Source of the DNA: Umbilicaria muhlenbergii
Lineage: Eukaryota; Ascomycota; Lecanoromycetes; Umbilicariales; Umbilicariaceae
Direction of reading: 5' to 3'
DNA: 64,000 nt
Assembly (NCBI GenBank): GCA_000611775.1
Contig: KK106981.1
Span: forward strand, 1,190,162 to 1,254,161
Shown: one piece after another, positions 1 to 11,787 of the stretch
Layout: every line of letters starts with the position of its first letter
Position numbering within the stretch: the first letter of the stretch is position 1
Program-made: the position numbers and the translations under genes
The notes under the pieces: model-generated
What the model saw: the letters and a program-made list of their open reading frames with translations, nothing else
Told to the model about the DNA's origin: nothing
Databases searched by the model: none

Positions 1-264
1 CCTTCACGATTTGAGCCTTTTGAGTGACTTGGCTAGCGCTTTGCTGGTAGTTGAAATTCCTTCCAGATCGTTGTCTATTGCTGAGAGATTATTGATGCTA
101 GATACACCTTCACTCAGTCTGCTGTCACTGCTATAATCACGTCCATCCTCCCTGTTGCTATTAATGCCGTCGTCAACATTCTGCACTGCTTGCTCTTGAA
201 GAATCTCTTCCTGCCCCGCTAGTAGATCGTTGATATTATCTGAGGCGTCTTTGCTACGGTCCTT
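1..264 (-). CDS. Partial exon of an unknown protein, running off the left edge
   Basis: A minus-strand frame is open from about 264 to the window edge and continues outside the window. It has no convincing start of its own. A splice-acceptor-like TTAG, read on the minus strand, lies at 265-268, so this is more likely an internal exon than a first exon. The visible residues are rich in Asp, Ser, Asn and Glu, with a basic Lys/Arg/Leu stretch near the edge, as in a disordered or regulatory segment. I do not recognise a family. It could also be a chance open frame. Confidence 0.3.
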
Positions 265-3200
265 CTAATCGTGAGTTTGATAGCCACTGGACCGGCGGTC
301 TTCGGAAGGTTAACTGAGGCCGGAGGCTTCACGGCAAGTGATCTTGTCACCGCCGTTGAATCTCATCAATTGCTCCCCGCTATACGTCAAACACGCTCTC
401 ATTGCGCCGTCACCATTCGCGCAGGAGGGAATACTCAGTGGGTGAAGGTAGGATTTCTGAAGAAGCCGTGCTTGAGTGAGACTGAGGATAATATCACATC
501 CTATTGTGATTGGGACTGAGCATGCTCATATAGACCGGCGTATTTTGTCGCTGTATGTATGACGCACGGCCGCGAAGTTCAGCTGAGGAGGAAATTCTCA
601 TGCCAGATCAGGTGAGCTGCCGTCCATGCAACATTCACCACAACTGGAGTCATTGTTCTGTGTCGGATGGTGCACGTCTTGCACATACTACCACGCACAA
701 CCGCGAAGCGCAACATCGGTGGTGCAACCCCAGTTCATCAGGCTGTCAATTAGCTGTGTGCTGTCCTCATATACTCAATCCGGCTCGTGCGATTGGCCGG
801 GTCGTAGCGCCGAATCAGCCGCTCATCGATTTTAGCCACACAGAGCGTCCAGTGCTCCAGATATGATGACTTGTTAGAATGGTGAAGAGGGAATATGAGT
901 AACATCTTGCCGTGGAGATTTGAGGGGTTCTGGCTGCTGTTCAATTGCTGCGAAATCCATGCTCTGTCCCCACCCGCGTACAGGGCGGAAAAAGCTTTGC
1001 ATCATTTGAGCAAGTCTGTCAGATGAATAACGCTATCAATTGCGTCCTTAGTCAGATCTTGTCCGGGTTATAAAGCTGTAAGTACGTGGTTCTTATTAAG
1101 CGTTCCAGCTCGAAGTAGTAACACCCGGCGTAGTGTCTCAGGATTGAATCCGTGAATTCAATGAACGGCCTGTATCACAGTTAGCTCTCAGCTTTTTACT
1201 GATCTCCAGGGAAAGGTCCAGGGAAAGCATACTGTTTAGACGGGTGGTGGCACACCGCCAATAAAGCAGCAGTCCATAGTCACCGACTTGCAATCCGCTA
1301 TCATGCGATCTTTCTTCGAGAGGATGTCTCGTGTCATGGTTAGAACGTTGATCATCTTAGCTAACACTTCTCTCCACGTTGGTTGATTGAATTTGGAACC
1401 CGGAAGTACTTACCGTCGACAGCCTCTTCATCGATCGATGGGGCTTCTGCCCATACGTCACCTTCTCCATGGTCAGCTAGCGATGGCTCATCCTCGTGAT
1501 GTCGAGAAGCTTCTACAGTAAAATTCATTATAATGAAGCTCCTCTGAAAAACAAATAAGTGGCTCCACATCTAAAATGTAAAAATATATGATGCTCTCCA
1601 TCTGGGAATCGAGCCCAGCTGCGATAATGTTAGAGTGTACTCCAGGAAGCAAGGTTTTCTAAGAATCCTTACGTCTCCCGCGCTTGACTTGATCTAACAA
1701 GCGGACTTGAAGCAGTTAGTATCAGATCTTTCAGCAGGAGGGGAGAAATAAGCTTACAATCATGACCACTAGACCAACGAAGACAGTGCTAAGATGTCAA
1801 AAAGATTTGATGCAATGACACGTGATGAAAAACTTAGCGCATCAAATATACCTTCTGCAGTGCTTGAGTAAAAACACCACAGTGTGAGAATTATTTGAGC
1901 AAGTTTGGTGGCGTATTGATCGTCGGTCAGCCGCCGTCGTCTCCAACCTCCTTGCCAGCAGCACCATGCAAAGAGACAATGTATAAGATGTTCCGAATCA
2001 TAGCAAGCCAAAAGAGCGTGAGGTACTTGATCGATCGAGAGAAGGAAAAAATGGCGTGGAAAAGCCTTCAACAGAACAAGATTTCTAACGCAATGAAAAT
2101 TTACCCATGATGCAAACTGAGCTATTAGCCGGAGTACGACTAATAATTCATCATTGGCTTGACATTTGCGGAAATAGGTGAGTACAAATGCTCACCCCCT
2201 AGTATCTTTAACATTTTGCATTTCCCGATCATACATGTCGTGCCTGCAGATCCTCGCTCCGCGCTTTGTGCATTGATAACAGTATTAGGAGCATAACGAA
2301 TGGATAAATCTGGATCCTCGCTCGAGTCTAAGACGAGAGATGTAGCACAGAAAGGCATCGAAAGGACGATCGGGAAGGGCGTAGAACTATCCGCAGAATG
2401 TCGGTAGCTTGTTGGACTCCTTCATGAGCTTTTTTACGGTAGCATGAAATTTGTTACCCTTTTTATCTTGCTTTTCAAGGAGTCTGCTGTCGTCCGAGGC
2501 TGGTTTCGCTCTTCCACGAATGATATCGACAACCCTCTGATCGGCGTGAGTCTCCAGATACTTAAGGGCGTCTAGCTCGCGCTGGACCGCACTAACCTAG
2601 TACTTGAGGCGGGCGGTATCAAAGTAGATCTTTCTGGCTCTATTCTAGGGAGTGCCTCTATAATAACGAGATGCCCAAGTGAGCAATAAGGAGAGCTTGA
2701 AGCAGATAGGAGCTTGAAGCAGATCAAAAGACCTCTGTGTCTAAGAGAAAAGAAAGCTTAGGTGTAGAACAGTAGTGGGACATCTGGCCCGAATATGACA
2801 TCGTTTCGGATTGTGTATCCAGACTTTACGATGACACTACGTATGGGAAAACCTTCGCAGCAATATTGCCAAGGAATGTCCACTGAATGGCTCGCTTCTG
2901 GTCGCTGCGATTATTGAAAGACATCAAGGCATCCTCCTCGATGGACTCTGGAGAGCTAATACACAAAGACCCAGACACCGGTGACGGCGTTTCTGCAACA
3001 ATCGCTAGTGCTGCGAATGAATCCCGGGAAGATGGCCAACACAACGTAGTAGATCTGCAGCTAACGCTGGTAAACTATCTGGCGCAGCGTGGCCTCCCGT
3101 GGTCTCGACCCTCTGTAAGGGGAGGCATTGCTAACACAGAGCAAGAACTAGCAAAGGTAGATACGGAAATGGATGTATAATACGAATGGAAACAATGCAT

Positions 3201-4052
3201 AGAGAAGAGAAGTATGTCGTGTGTAAGTTGTGGAAGAAGAAGTAAGACAAACCGGACGTGCAATCCCTTTTATACCTTTATACCCACCCAGAAGCCCCGC
3301 ACCATTAATTCACCATCACATTCTCTCGGCCCCTTCCCTCGACTGCTTGCATTCATCCCGAGAGTTCAATTCACCTCTCGAGTCATGCGCTCTCGTTCAT
3401 CTCGGATCCGTCAATTCACCACATGTCCTCCTTCCACTGTGGTCCCCTAGCTATCACCAGCAACCGGAACGTCGCTGGCAGATTGCCCTACAGCACCAAA
3501 CACCAGGCAACTCTGGGGCCTGTATACTTACCACAATCCGGGAGTTGATTACCTTGCGTCCTGGGTATGCCTGCGAAGCTACTGAAGCTCTAGCGCTCCG
3601 GTATTGTAAACATAGAGCAAGAAGCATCTGGAAATCGTGAATGTGCTGCAAACAAGTGAACGATTGCGTGAAGGCTGCAACGAAGGGTCCATTCTTATTA
3701 GAAAACAGTGAAAGACTGCGTGAAGGCTGCAACGTTGAACCTCACTCTCCCATGTGATAAGCCAACAGCTCTCGGATCACGTGCGCTTGGTAAAAGTCCC
3801 CAGTCGCAATCGAATCACGGGCCAGATCCAATACGAAAGGCGCGGTGAATACTGTTATGAATGGGGTAGCCGCAAGCTCGACGATCGAGAGGAAAACCAG
3901 CATTCACTAGGGTCTTGATCCAGGGTCTTGCAAGAAAGAAAAGTGAGGGAAGAGCTTTATGCGGAAGCGTATAGTGCACACAAGGTTCTCCGAATCAAGA
4001 AAGCAGGTCTCAAGACGATGGAAAACAGTCAATACTGCCGATCTATCTCTTA
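265..4052. other. 3.8-kb stretch without a confident gene
   Basis: No frame here gives a recognisable protein. It holds short unrelated frames, one exon-like remnant (listed separately), a possible small minus-strand first exon at about 1525-1405 that ends in a GTAAGT donor, and a 17-bp direct repeat at about 3668 and 3719. It looks like intergenic DNA mixed with gene relics. Confidence 0.5.
2387..2591 (-). pseudogene. Exon-like coding remnant
   Basis: On the minus strand a frame of about 68 codons ends in TAG at 2387-2389 and follows an acceptor-like GGTTAG at 2592. The peptide is strongly charged (Lys, Glu, Asp, Arg) and helical in character, starting AVQRELDALKYLE and running to a lysine-rich tail. 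No start codon or matching upstream exon is visible, so it is either the last exon of a gene I cannot resolve or a relic. Family unknown. Confidence 0.25.
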
Positions 4053-6015
4053 CTAAATGGTGTATCTGAAGCTGGGGTGCCGGTCCCCTAGCAGACCCTC
4101 ATCGCCAAGTGCTAGGCGGTCGTTACGCTCACCCCTTGCCCGCTTGCCGTTCTCCCATTTCACATACAATATAGTGGTAGTGGTGAGTATCAGTGAAAGC
4201 ACGAGCATACCGATATTGATAGAATGTCCGACGCGGAAATGCGGCCTGATTTCTCCGCTGTCAACGTCATCCTCACCAGGAATATGAGGTCTTCTAGTAC
4301 TTACGCATCTTTCGGTAAGTATACGAACGTGGCGATGAATGCGGCACAGTTGGCAATGCCTATTTGAAAGCCCGTTCCGGTGGCTCGAATATAATGCGGT
4401 GCTGCAGGCGCGGTCAGCGAAGTGCTAGTTAAAGCAGTGGGATCCATGGATGTATGGAGTACCTAGGTTATTGGCCAGCCTAGTGACGTCAGTAAGAATC
4501 ATACTAAACGACCTGCTCATGCTGCGAACTTACCATCCCATGACTGCAGGCGAGGACGGAAAGACTCCCGCCGCGATGAAGAATGTTCCCCCATACCGGA
4601 CTATTGGCCTGTTCGCGGCCAAGAGCATGATGTATCCAATGATCGCCAGAGAGCACCCTACCAGCATGATGGGACCACGGGCCTTGATCTTGTCCGACAT
4701 GGTTGAGCAAATCAAGACCGAGAGGAATGCCCCAAAATTGGGCGGAACGGTAAATAGCTGCGCTGTAACGCGGGTATAGCCCAGGCCAGAGATGATGGTT
4801 GGAAGAAAGAGCGAGAACGAGTAGATACTTCAGGTGTTAGCGAGGCCCAAAAAGTAATACGTGTGGCACACGGAACGGTCTGAGCACTTACGGTGTTATG
4901 ATCGCAAAGAAATTTAAGCTAAGCAGTATGGTATTCCAATTCAATAAAGCCAATCGGACCTGACCCCATGAGAACTTCTCTGCAGCTACGTCCGAAGTAG
5001 CGGTTGCTCCATGGGCATCTAGCTTCATGCGGCGCATTGCTCCAAGGCGCTCCTCCTCTGATAAGAACTTGGCATGGCCTGGGGTATTTGGAAGAAAGAA
5101 CGTGGTGAGTATCCCGAAAAGAACAGTAATCACCCCTAGACCATGATCAGTGGCATAAAGAGAAACCTAGACGGAGGTCCGTACCCTCAACCATGAAAAT
5201 CCACGGCCATCCTAGGTCCACCGTTAGCACTCTCTTCGTCACGGCACATGGCAATAACCATACCGTTGTAATGATGGTAGTTGATCTGAGCCAGGCCGGT
5301 AGCAAGCAAACCTCCAAAGGCTCCACTCAAAGGCGCTGCACAGTAGAAGAGCCCAATACGGACCATCAACTGGTGTCTCCTATAGAACATGGAGAGATAG
5401 ATTATCATGCCACCAAGCAGCCCTCCTTCGCACAAGCCCAAGAAGAACCTGAACGCAAGAAGCCCCCCGTACGACTTGGTCAACCCGCCAAACGTGGAAC
5501 ACAGACCCCATCCAATGATAAGTGCAGGAAGATAGCGCTGAAAGTGTTAGACGCTGATGTTCCTGCTATAAGGCCAGGGGGTAACTTACACCGGCCCCGA
5601 AATACTTGAGCACCCAATTGCTCGGCACATCGACCAGAATGTACGGGATGTAGAAGACAGTCAACGCGATGTTGAACTTATTGCCCGTCAACTTGAGATC
5701 TTTCACCAAGCCATCGATCTTGGCGTTGCCAATGTTGGATCGGTCGATGAAAGCCAACAGCCATAAGCCAAAAAGCCACGGAACCTAGTCGCCGCATCAG
5801 TACCAACTCCAGGAACGCGCAATGAGTATGTTAGTACTGCTTACGATGTGCCGGTCAAATTTGCGAGTGATGCGACGGTCGAGCACAGGGTCGATCCCGA
5901 TGGACTCGACTCGACTGAAATCGACGGCCTCGATGTGTGACTGCTCTAGAGCTTTCTCCTCAATCCCATCAGGACTTCGTGAGACCGTGTCCGTGTCGAT
6001 TGATCGGCGAGCCAT
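4053..6015 (-). CDS. MFS transporter of the anion:cation symporter (allantoate/nicotinate permease) family
   Basis: This is a plasma-membrane proton symporter for a small organic anion; the substrate is unknown, and TNA1/DAL5-like carriers take nicotinate, allantoate or related compounds. I read nine exons: 5845-6015, 5590-5784, 5264-5537, 5185-5211, 4892-5135, 4534-4827, 4463-4479, 4305-4401 and 4053-4245. All introns are GT-AG of 49-64 bp, and the spliced frame is 503 aa, the usual family length. Diagnostic pieces are the TM1 motif LLAFIDRSNIGNAK, the loop motif DVPSNWVLKYFGAG, the RFFLGLCEGG segment, WIFMVEG before TM6, and a late IRATGTGFQIG helix. The start gives the typical acidic, soluble N-terminus. 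Exons of 27 and 17 bp are small but needed to keep the frame. No disruption is seen and no metabolic cluster surrounds it. Confidence 0.9.
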
Positions 6016-6818
6016 TGTATGCGAAGGCGGCTTTCGCAGTATCGTACGCTGGTCGCTGCTCTTCCTGTCGGAACCAGTCGCTGAGGGTTAGAAAAGAACA
6101 GACGAACGATACGCTCCGCTGATGGCAAAGAGCCACGCAAAAGATCACCAGCCGCGATCTTGATGAGGCAATTAAAGAGCAACGGTGGAGACATGGCGCC
6201 GGAAACACGGTAAAAGACCCCCAGGGGCCCCCGCAACATGGGACTTCCCCACGGCAGCGATGCCAGCCAAGTTCTTGCAGCGACTCATGCCGTTTAGGGT
6301 TGTCCTAACAATTCTGAACACCAATCATGGACTTGCGGGCAGCGTTGTACAAGGAATGTCTCGTAAGCGACATGTTCCAGGCCCAGTTCTGACCTCTACG
6401 AGCTCTAGTATAGGCTACTCCGCGTACAGCACGTACAGGTCAAAGTACCTTGGCATTGAATGAATGGTATTCCCGTGCTTATGGTAACTTCTCCCATGCC
6501 CCTTGAGACGCACGCGACCTCTTTTGGGTACCGCTAGCTGCCGTATCGGCCAAAGAAATGTTTCGTTGCCAGCCTCCGCAAGACCGCAGCTAACATCCAA
6601 ACTCCCGATTTCAACCGCCAAGACACGCACGAACAGCACAAATGGACGGTGACATGGTTGTAATGATATTTCCTTTACACATCTATGGGTGATAAGACTA
6701 CACCCGAATTACCCCGAGCTCCTCGCTTGCCCAAAACCGCTCGCCATGCACCTAAGCTGCAGTTCCTGAAACGATGTCCCCATTGCTATAGCCGCAAGCC
6801 AGTGTATCAGGTGTACTT
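6016..6818. other. Intergenic, upstream of the MFS gene and downstream of UBC1
   Basis: I see no gene here. It must hold the promoter of the MFS transporter and the 3' end of UBC1. No clear motif was recognised. Confidence 0.6.
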
Positions 6819-7693
6819 CTATGGCTCCCCAAGTAGCCTGGCCGTGATGTCCCCTATATACGCCTCCTCCAGCTCGTAGTCCTGCCCGTCGTTCGGATCG
6901 ATTCCAACATACTCGAAGGCAGAAACTACGCGGTCGAGGTCGAAACCCATGTGGACAAAGCGATCGATGAGTTGCTCGTTGTAGCCACCGTACCTGCATC
7001 ACTCGCCGTGTTAGCTCTGTGGGATTCTAATGCTGTGAGAGCACATACCGAGCTACCCTCTCCGCCTCTTCTTCTTCTTTCGACTTCTGTTGCTTTTGCT
7101 TCAGAGTCTCGGTCGAAGATCCTCCACTGCCCTCGCCCCTCTCCCTCTTCGGTGCCCCTGCATACTTGACCGCCCACTCTTGTGCGACCCTGTCGAACTC
7201 TTTCGGGTTCCGCATGAGCATGCTAGCGACTTCTGCATCTTGGGGATCTTTGGGTTCCGGCGTGCTGAGGAGAGATTGGAGGGACAATAGAGCGGATTTG
7301 ATGGTGAGCACCGGCGACCAGGCGGAGGAAAGCGTGTCTAGGCAAATAGCGCCCTGGGTGAGTCACACAGTCAGCTTCTGGTGGTGGCAAAGGTACGAGG
7401 TTCTTCTGATACAAGGTTCTTTTGACACTTACCGTTTGACTGCTGACGTTTGGATGCCATACTTTGGTGTCGAACTTCATGATCGGAGGCCTGAATGGGT
7501 ATTCGCCTGGTATCCTGATATCAATCATATATGTCCCGCCCTCGTACGGCGTGCCGGGAGGACCCTTGAAGGATCCCTTGAGATGCGTTAGGTCGTCCCC
7601 GTTGCCTGTAGGATTCGCAGATATGTGTGAGAGTGTGTCGGAATGAATGTCGGCGATCTCTTTTGCGATCCGGCGTGCACGATTCGAAGACAT
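6819..7693 (-). CDS. UBC1: Ubiquitin-conjugating enzyme E2 with C-terminal UBA domain (Ubc1/UBE2K type)
   Basis: It accepts ubiquitin from E1 on a cysteine and passes it to substrates or growing chains; the Ubc1/UBE2K class favours K48 chains for the proteasome. Exons 7433-7693, 7049-7353 and 6819-6993 are joined by GT-AG introns of 79 and 55 bp and give 246 aa. The UBC fold spans about residues 1-150, with [26 protein letters not shown] and the catalytic GAICLD motif (Cys about 91) at the start of exon 2. A charged linker rich in Glu and Lys follows, then the UBA domain (last 57 residues) with the MGF loop. The UBA tail separates it from other E2s. It lies head-to-head with RPT2, 636 bp away. 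Family assignment is firm. Confidence 0.95.
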
Positions 7694-8329
7694 TATGAAT
7701 GAGGTGATGGATGGAGTGAGGTGGCGCGAGGGGAGGTAGTACAGACAACGATGAGGCGGTAAGTAGCTCTAAGATGCCGGGACCGCGGGGATATGACTAG
7801 TGAAGAGAAACAGCCTCCGTCTGTCAGGCTGCTGGGGAAGGATTGTCTGGCCGCTGAGGTCTTAGGCCCACAGTCAAGACACGAGGCTGATGTGGCCTAC
7901 GAGGTACGGACGTTTTGGGAGCAGAAAGACTCGAGACTTTGCACAGAAGTAGTGTACTTGTAGAGGGTAATGATATGACAGTGAACAGCAGGGATAAGTT
8001 GCAGTTATGAATCACCAGGCTCGAAGAGGTAGTAGGATGACTAGAGTAGTCTGTAGAGTGAGGCACAGCGAGTTTGTTAGGTGACGCTGTTGGCAGTATC
8101 GCGGGCCTGATAATGCCTGGGCGGTGAACTTGCTTGCGCCAATCACATTCGACCCGAGCTTCGCGTCCTCGCTAGCCTTGTGGTGAGCAACTGCCAGAGT
8201 ACTATACTTACACCTTGACGACATCATCAACGCCAGGTCATCGTACATCGTTTGCCCTTTGTCTCAACCCTCGAAGCTCATCTGTGTTCCTAACAGCTGT
8301 CTTTTGGTGTCGAGGGATACTACACGACT
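7694..8329. promoter_or_regulatory. Divergent promoter shared by UBC1 and RPT2
   Basis: This stretch separates the start codons of two ubiquitin-proteasome genes on opposite strands, so both promoters must lie in it. No Rpn4-type PACE box (GGTGGCAAA) was found inside it. One exact PACE match lies in UBC1 intron 1 at 7383-7391 and is treated as probable chance. Confidence 0.55.
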
Positions 8330-9912
8330 ATGGTAAGGTCTTATCCCGGGAACAGCAGTGGCGGCAGGAAGAAGCTCTGCTGACAGATCTGTCAATATAG
8401 GGAAACAGTGCCTCCAACCTTGGGGGAAACCTCCCTGGTGGAGATGGAAAGGATGACAAGGACAAGAAGGTATGGATAGTCAAGACCCTCCAATGGCCAT
8501 CTGTGCGCGACGCTGATCGCGTTACCTACAGAAGGAGAAGCCAAAGTATGAACCGCCTCCACAACCCACGACTCGCATCGGTCGCAAGAAACGTAAGGCA
8601 GCTGGTCCAAACGCCTCAGCTAAACTGCCAACTATCTACCCAACTTCGCGATGCAAGCTAAAGTATCTTCGGATGCAACGAGTGCACGACCACCTCCTTC
8701 TCGAGGAGGAATACGTTGAAAACCAAGAGCGTATTCGCAAGGCAAAGGCGCAGAGTACTACAACGCCAGCCTCAGCTGGTGCGGACTCTGATGCCCTGGA
8801 CCGAAATGCAGATGAGAGAAGCCGGGTGGATGATATGAGAGGAAGTCCTATGGGTGTCGGGAACCTGGAGGAGATGATCGATGATGATCACGCCATCGTC
8901 TCAAGCGCCACCGGTCCCGAATACTACGTTTCGATCATGTCTTTCGTCGACAAAGATCTTCTAGAGCCAGGAGCCAGCATTCTGCTACACCACAAGTCGG
9001 TATCGGTAGTCGGCGTCCTGACTGATGATGCGGACCCTCTGGTCTCTGTTATGAAGCTTGACAAAGCACCGACAGAGTCTTATGCCGACATTGGCGGCCT
9101 AGAGCAACAGATTCAGGAAGTCAGAGAAGCTGTCGAGTTACCCCTACTCCATCCGGAGCTTTACGAAGAGATGGGCATCAAGCCACCCAAAGGTGTCATA
9201 CTATACGGTGGACCCGGAACAGGGAAGACCTTACTGGCAAAGGCAGTAGCAAACCAGACGAGCGCTACGTTTCTCAGAATTGTCGGAAGTGAGCTTATAC
9301 AGAAGTACTTGGGCGATGGTCCAAGGCTAGTCCGCCAAATCTTCCAGGTCGCCGCCGAGCATGCACCATCGATAGTCTTCATCGACGAAATCGACGCCAT
9401 CGGCACCAAGCGCTACGAGTCTACATCCGGTGGTGAGCGCGAAGTTCAGCGTACCATGTTGGAGCTACTTAACCAACTGGACGGTTTCGATGACCGCGGC
9501 GATGTCAAGGTGATCATGGCTACAAACAAGATTGAGACTTTGGATCCCGCCCTCATTCGTCCCGGCAGAATTGACCGAAAGATTCTCTTCGAGAACCCCG
9601 ATCGTAAGTCATCCCAGCCACAGCAGTTCGCTCACTCTGCACTGACTAACATGATGCCCAGAAAATACCAAACGAAAGATCTTTACGCTCCACACCTCCA
9701 AGATGTCCTTGAACGACGACGTCGATCTCGACGAGTTCATCAACCAGAAGGACGACCTCTCCGGCGCCGATATCAAGGCCATCTGTTCCGAAGCTGGCTT
9801 GATGGCGTTGAGAGAGCGGAGAATGAGGGTGCAGATGGCGGATTTCAGGTCGGCGAGGGAGAGGGTAATGAAGACGAAGAGCGAGGGCGAGCCGGAGGGC
9901 TTGTACTTGTAG
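8330..9912 (+). CDS. RPT2: 26S proteasome regulatory ATPase subunit Rpt2
   Basis: Rpt2 is one of the six AAA ATPases of the proteasome base; it unfolds substrates and helps open the 20S gate. Exons 8330-8332, 8401-8469, 8532-9603 and 9662-9912 give 464 aa. The first coding exon is only the ATG; splicing places glycine next, giving an MGNSAS N-terminus, a myristoylation-type signal known for Rpt2. Next come a Lys/Asp-rich tail, the coiled coil and OB domain ([18 protein letters not shown]), then the AAA module with Walker A GGPGTGKT (about 250-257), Walker B FIDEID (about 307-312) and the RPGRIDRK arginine-finger region. It ends in LYL, the gate-opening C-terminal motif. The length slightly exceeds the 437 aa of yeast because of an insert at about residues 95-125. 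Confidence 0.96.
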
Positions 9913-11787
9913 GATCGTCACTAATTTTGTCGCTTCTTGTCGGGCTCCATACCATAGAATAGTCATGCCCGGTACACCCGGGCATTAGCTGTGTATATTA
10001 GTATGGAATGAAGAGCCTACTTGTCTTTTCCTACTTTCGTTGGCACACGCATCCAACCTCTACCTGATGTCAAAACCCTATGCTCTGTGTTCGTGTCACC
10101 TCCCTACTCCTCAGACGAGAAAACTGCAGTATCCCAAAATAGCTAGCGCTCGGTTGCAGACTCAAGTCTTCACCATCCCATCCCTTAAATCTAGCTTGAT
10201 CCTCATGCTACTTGAACAAGCCTTCAATACAATATCTATGTTTCTACATCACTTATTACGCTAGACTAGTGATGATGATCTGATGATGGTCCAACCATGG
10301 ATTGGGGAGTGCCGGCAGGAGATGACTACAGTGCAACAAGCCTGCCACGGTGTTGAGCGTGTCCATCTTCCACGATTGATTGGGTGAAGCCTGTCGTAAT
10401 GACTGATCCATTAACAGACTGGGTGAATGTCTATGCTTTGAGTCATACACTGTTCTTATGACGAGTAGGATGAATGCTTTACTTGATTCATGCACTTATT
10501 CCTCTCACTACTCAGTCTGGAAGAATCGTGTCCTGGTTTTGTCTGCGGGTATATATCCGCTTTGCTTTTTCTTTTCTTTATGTGTTTATATTAAATTATA
10601 TAAGTTCTCTAGGATATATCGAGTTGCTTCATTGGATGTTACAATTGGCATTGCGTCGTTGCATACCCAGGAGTCGGAATTGGGAATCTGTATATTTGCT
10701 TTGCAAACTCTTAGCTGAAAACAAGTCAATAGCGGTTATACAACAAGTCCTACACGTCATTAAGCCACGGAAGAAGTAGAGAACTCATCCTCCACCAGAA
10801 GCGGATATTCTGGCTACTCTCACAGGACCGTTCACTATGCTTGGAGAGGCCTTCACAAAGACAGATGATTTCTCCATTTTTTGGCTCAGGGAGAGGAAGG
10901 TTCTTGATTGGAAGGGCCTAGGGAAGCACTGACCAAATCGAACAGCTCTTTCCCTGAAGAACACCTACTTAGGGAAGAGGCAGTATGCTAGTTTCGGTCG
11001 GGGCTAAAGCCCCATTTAGATGTTAATGCTATGGTTGGATACGCAATTCGCATCATGGTTTGGGATCCGCATCGCGCCAATCACTTGGCAAGGATGCTAC
11101 GGAGACTCAAAGCAAAGCACGGCGAGGAGGCCCACAAGGTTGAGTCCGACTACACTTGTGTTATCGAGTGAAGCGCGGGATAACACACCAATCTATGCTA
11201 TAACCTCATATCAAGGACCACAACCGAGATGGGGCGCTATTGATAGAGAGTGTCAATGAGGCTAGATAACACGCCGGTAATACAGATTAGCGGTCAAGTC
11301 AATCCTCTGTATAAATCACCCAGCTTTAACACTGCTGTCGGCACTGAGATTGCACGCTTTGCGTGTGCCCAGACCACTCACAAGCTGTCCTTTGCTTCCC
11401 AGATGAATCGAAGAGCGTGGTGTTATAGCTCGAGGTGTTATGACTGTGGACTTTCAAGTATTCATCCGGGTGCTTTATATATCTGTTATTGTTCAATTTA
11501 TCGTCTGGTTCCTTTCTCTTTCCTACATGCACCCTAGATCAAATGAACCACAGCAATGAACATCATCGAACGCTTCATCACTTCAAGCTGTCTTCATATC
11601 TCTTGTCTGATAAGCTACACAGAGTATCCCGCTCTGAGTCTGTTGAGGTTCACACGCTGGGTTGTTGATCCTAAAACTTTTCGTCTTTACCTTACAGCTT
11701 TAGCTTTAGCACTTGGGCAGCAGTATTGCTCGTCTCATCCGGTTGCTGTTGTATTGCTTAGATCTTCCTGACACTGTTCGCTACGCC
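9913..11787. other. Gene-free 1.9-kb stretch
   Basis: The open frames here are short and unrelated to families I know. It separates RPT2 from the coiled-coil gene, both on the plus strand, so it includes the promoter of the latter. Nothing else was recognised. Confidence 0.55.

Noticed and set aside
270-519. 82-codon plus-strand frame
   Set aside because: It has no recognisable domain and no supporting context.
1590-1640. T-arm-like hairpin CTGGGCTCGATTCCCAG on the minus strand with a B-box-like core
   Set aside because: No D arm, anticodon arm or pairing acceptor could be found at a suitable distance.
7383-7391. Exact PACE box (GGTGGCAAA), the Rpn4 site of yeast proteasome genes
   Set aside because: It lies inside UBC1 intron 1, about 940 bp from the RPT2 start. 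A 9-mer is expected about once in every two such windows by chance, and filamentous fungi use a different proteasome control system.
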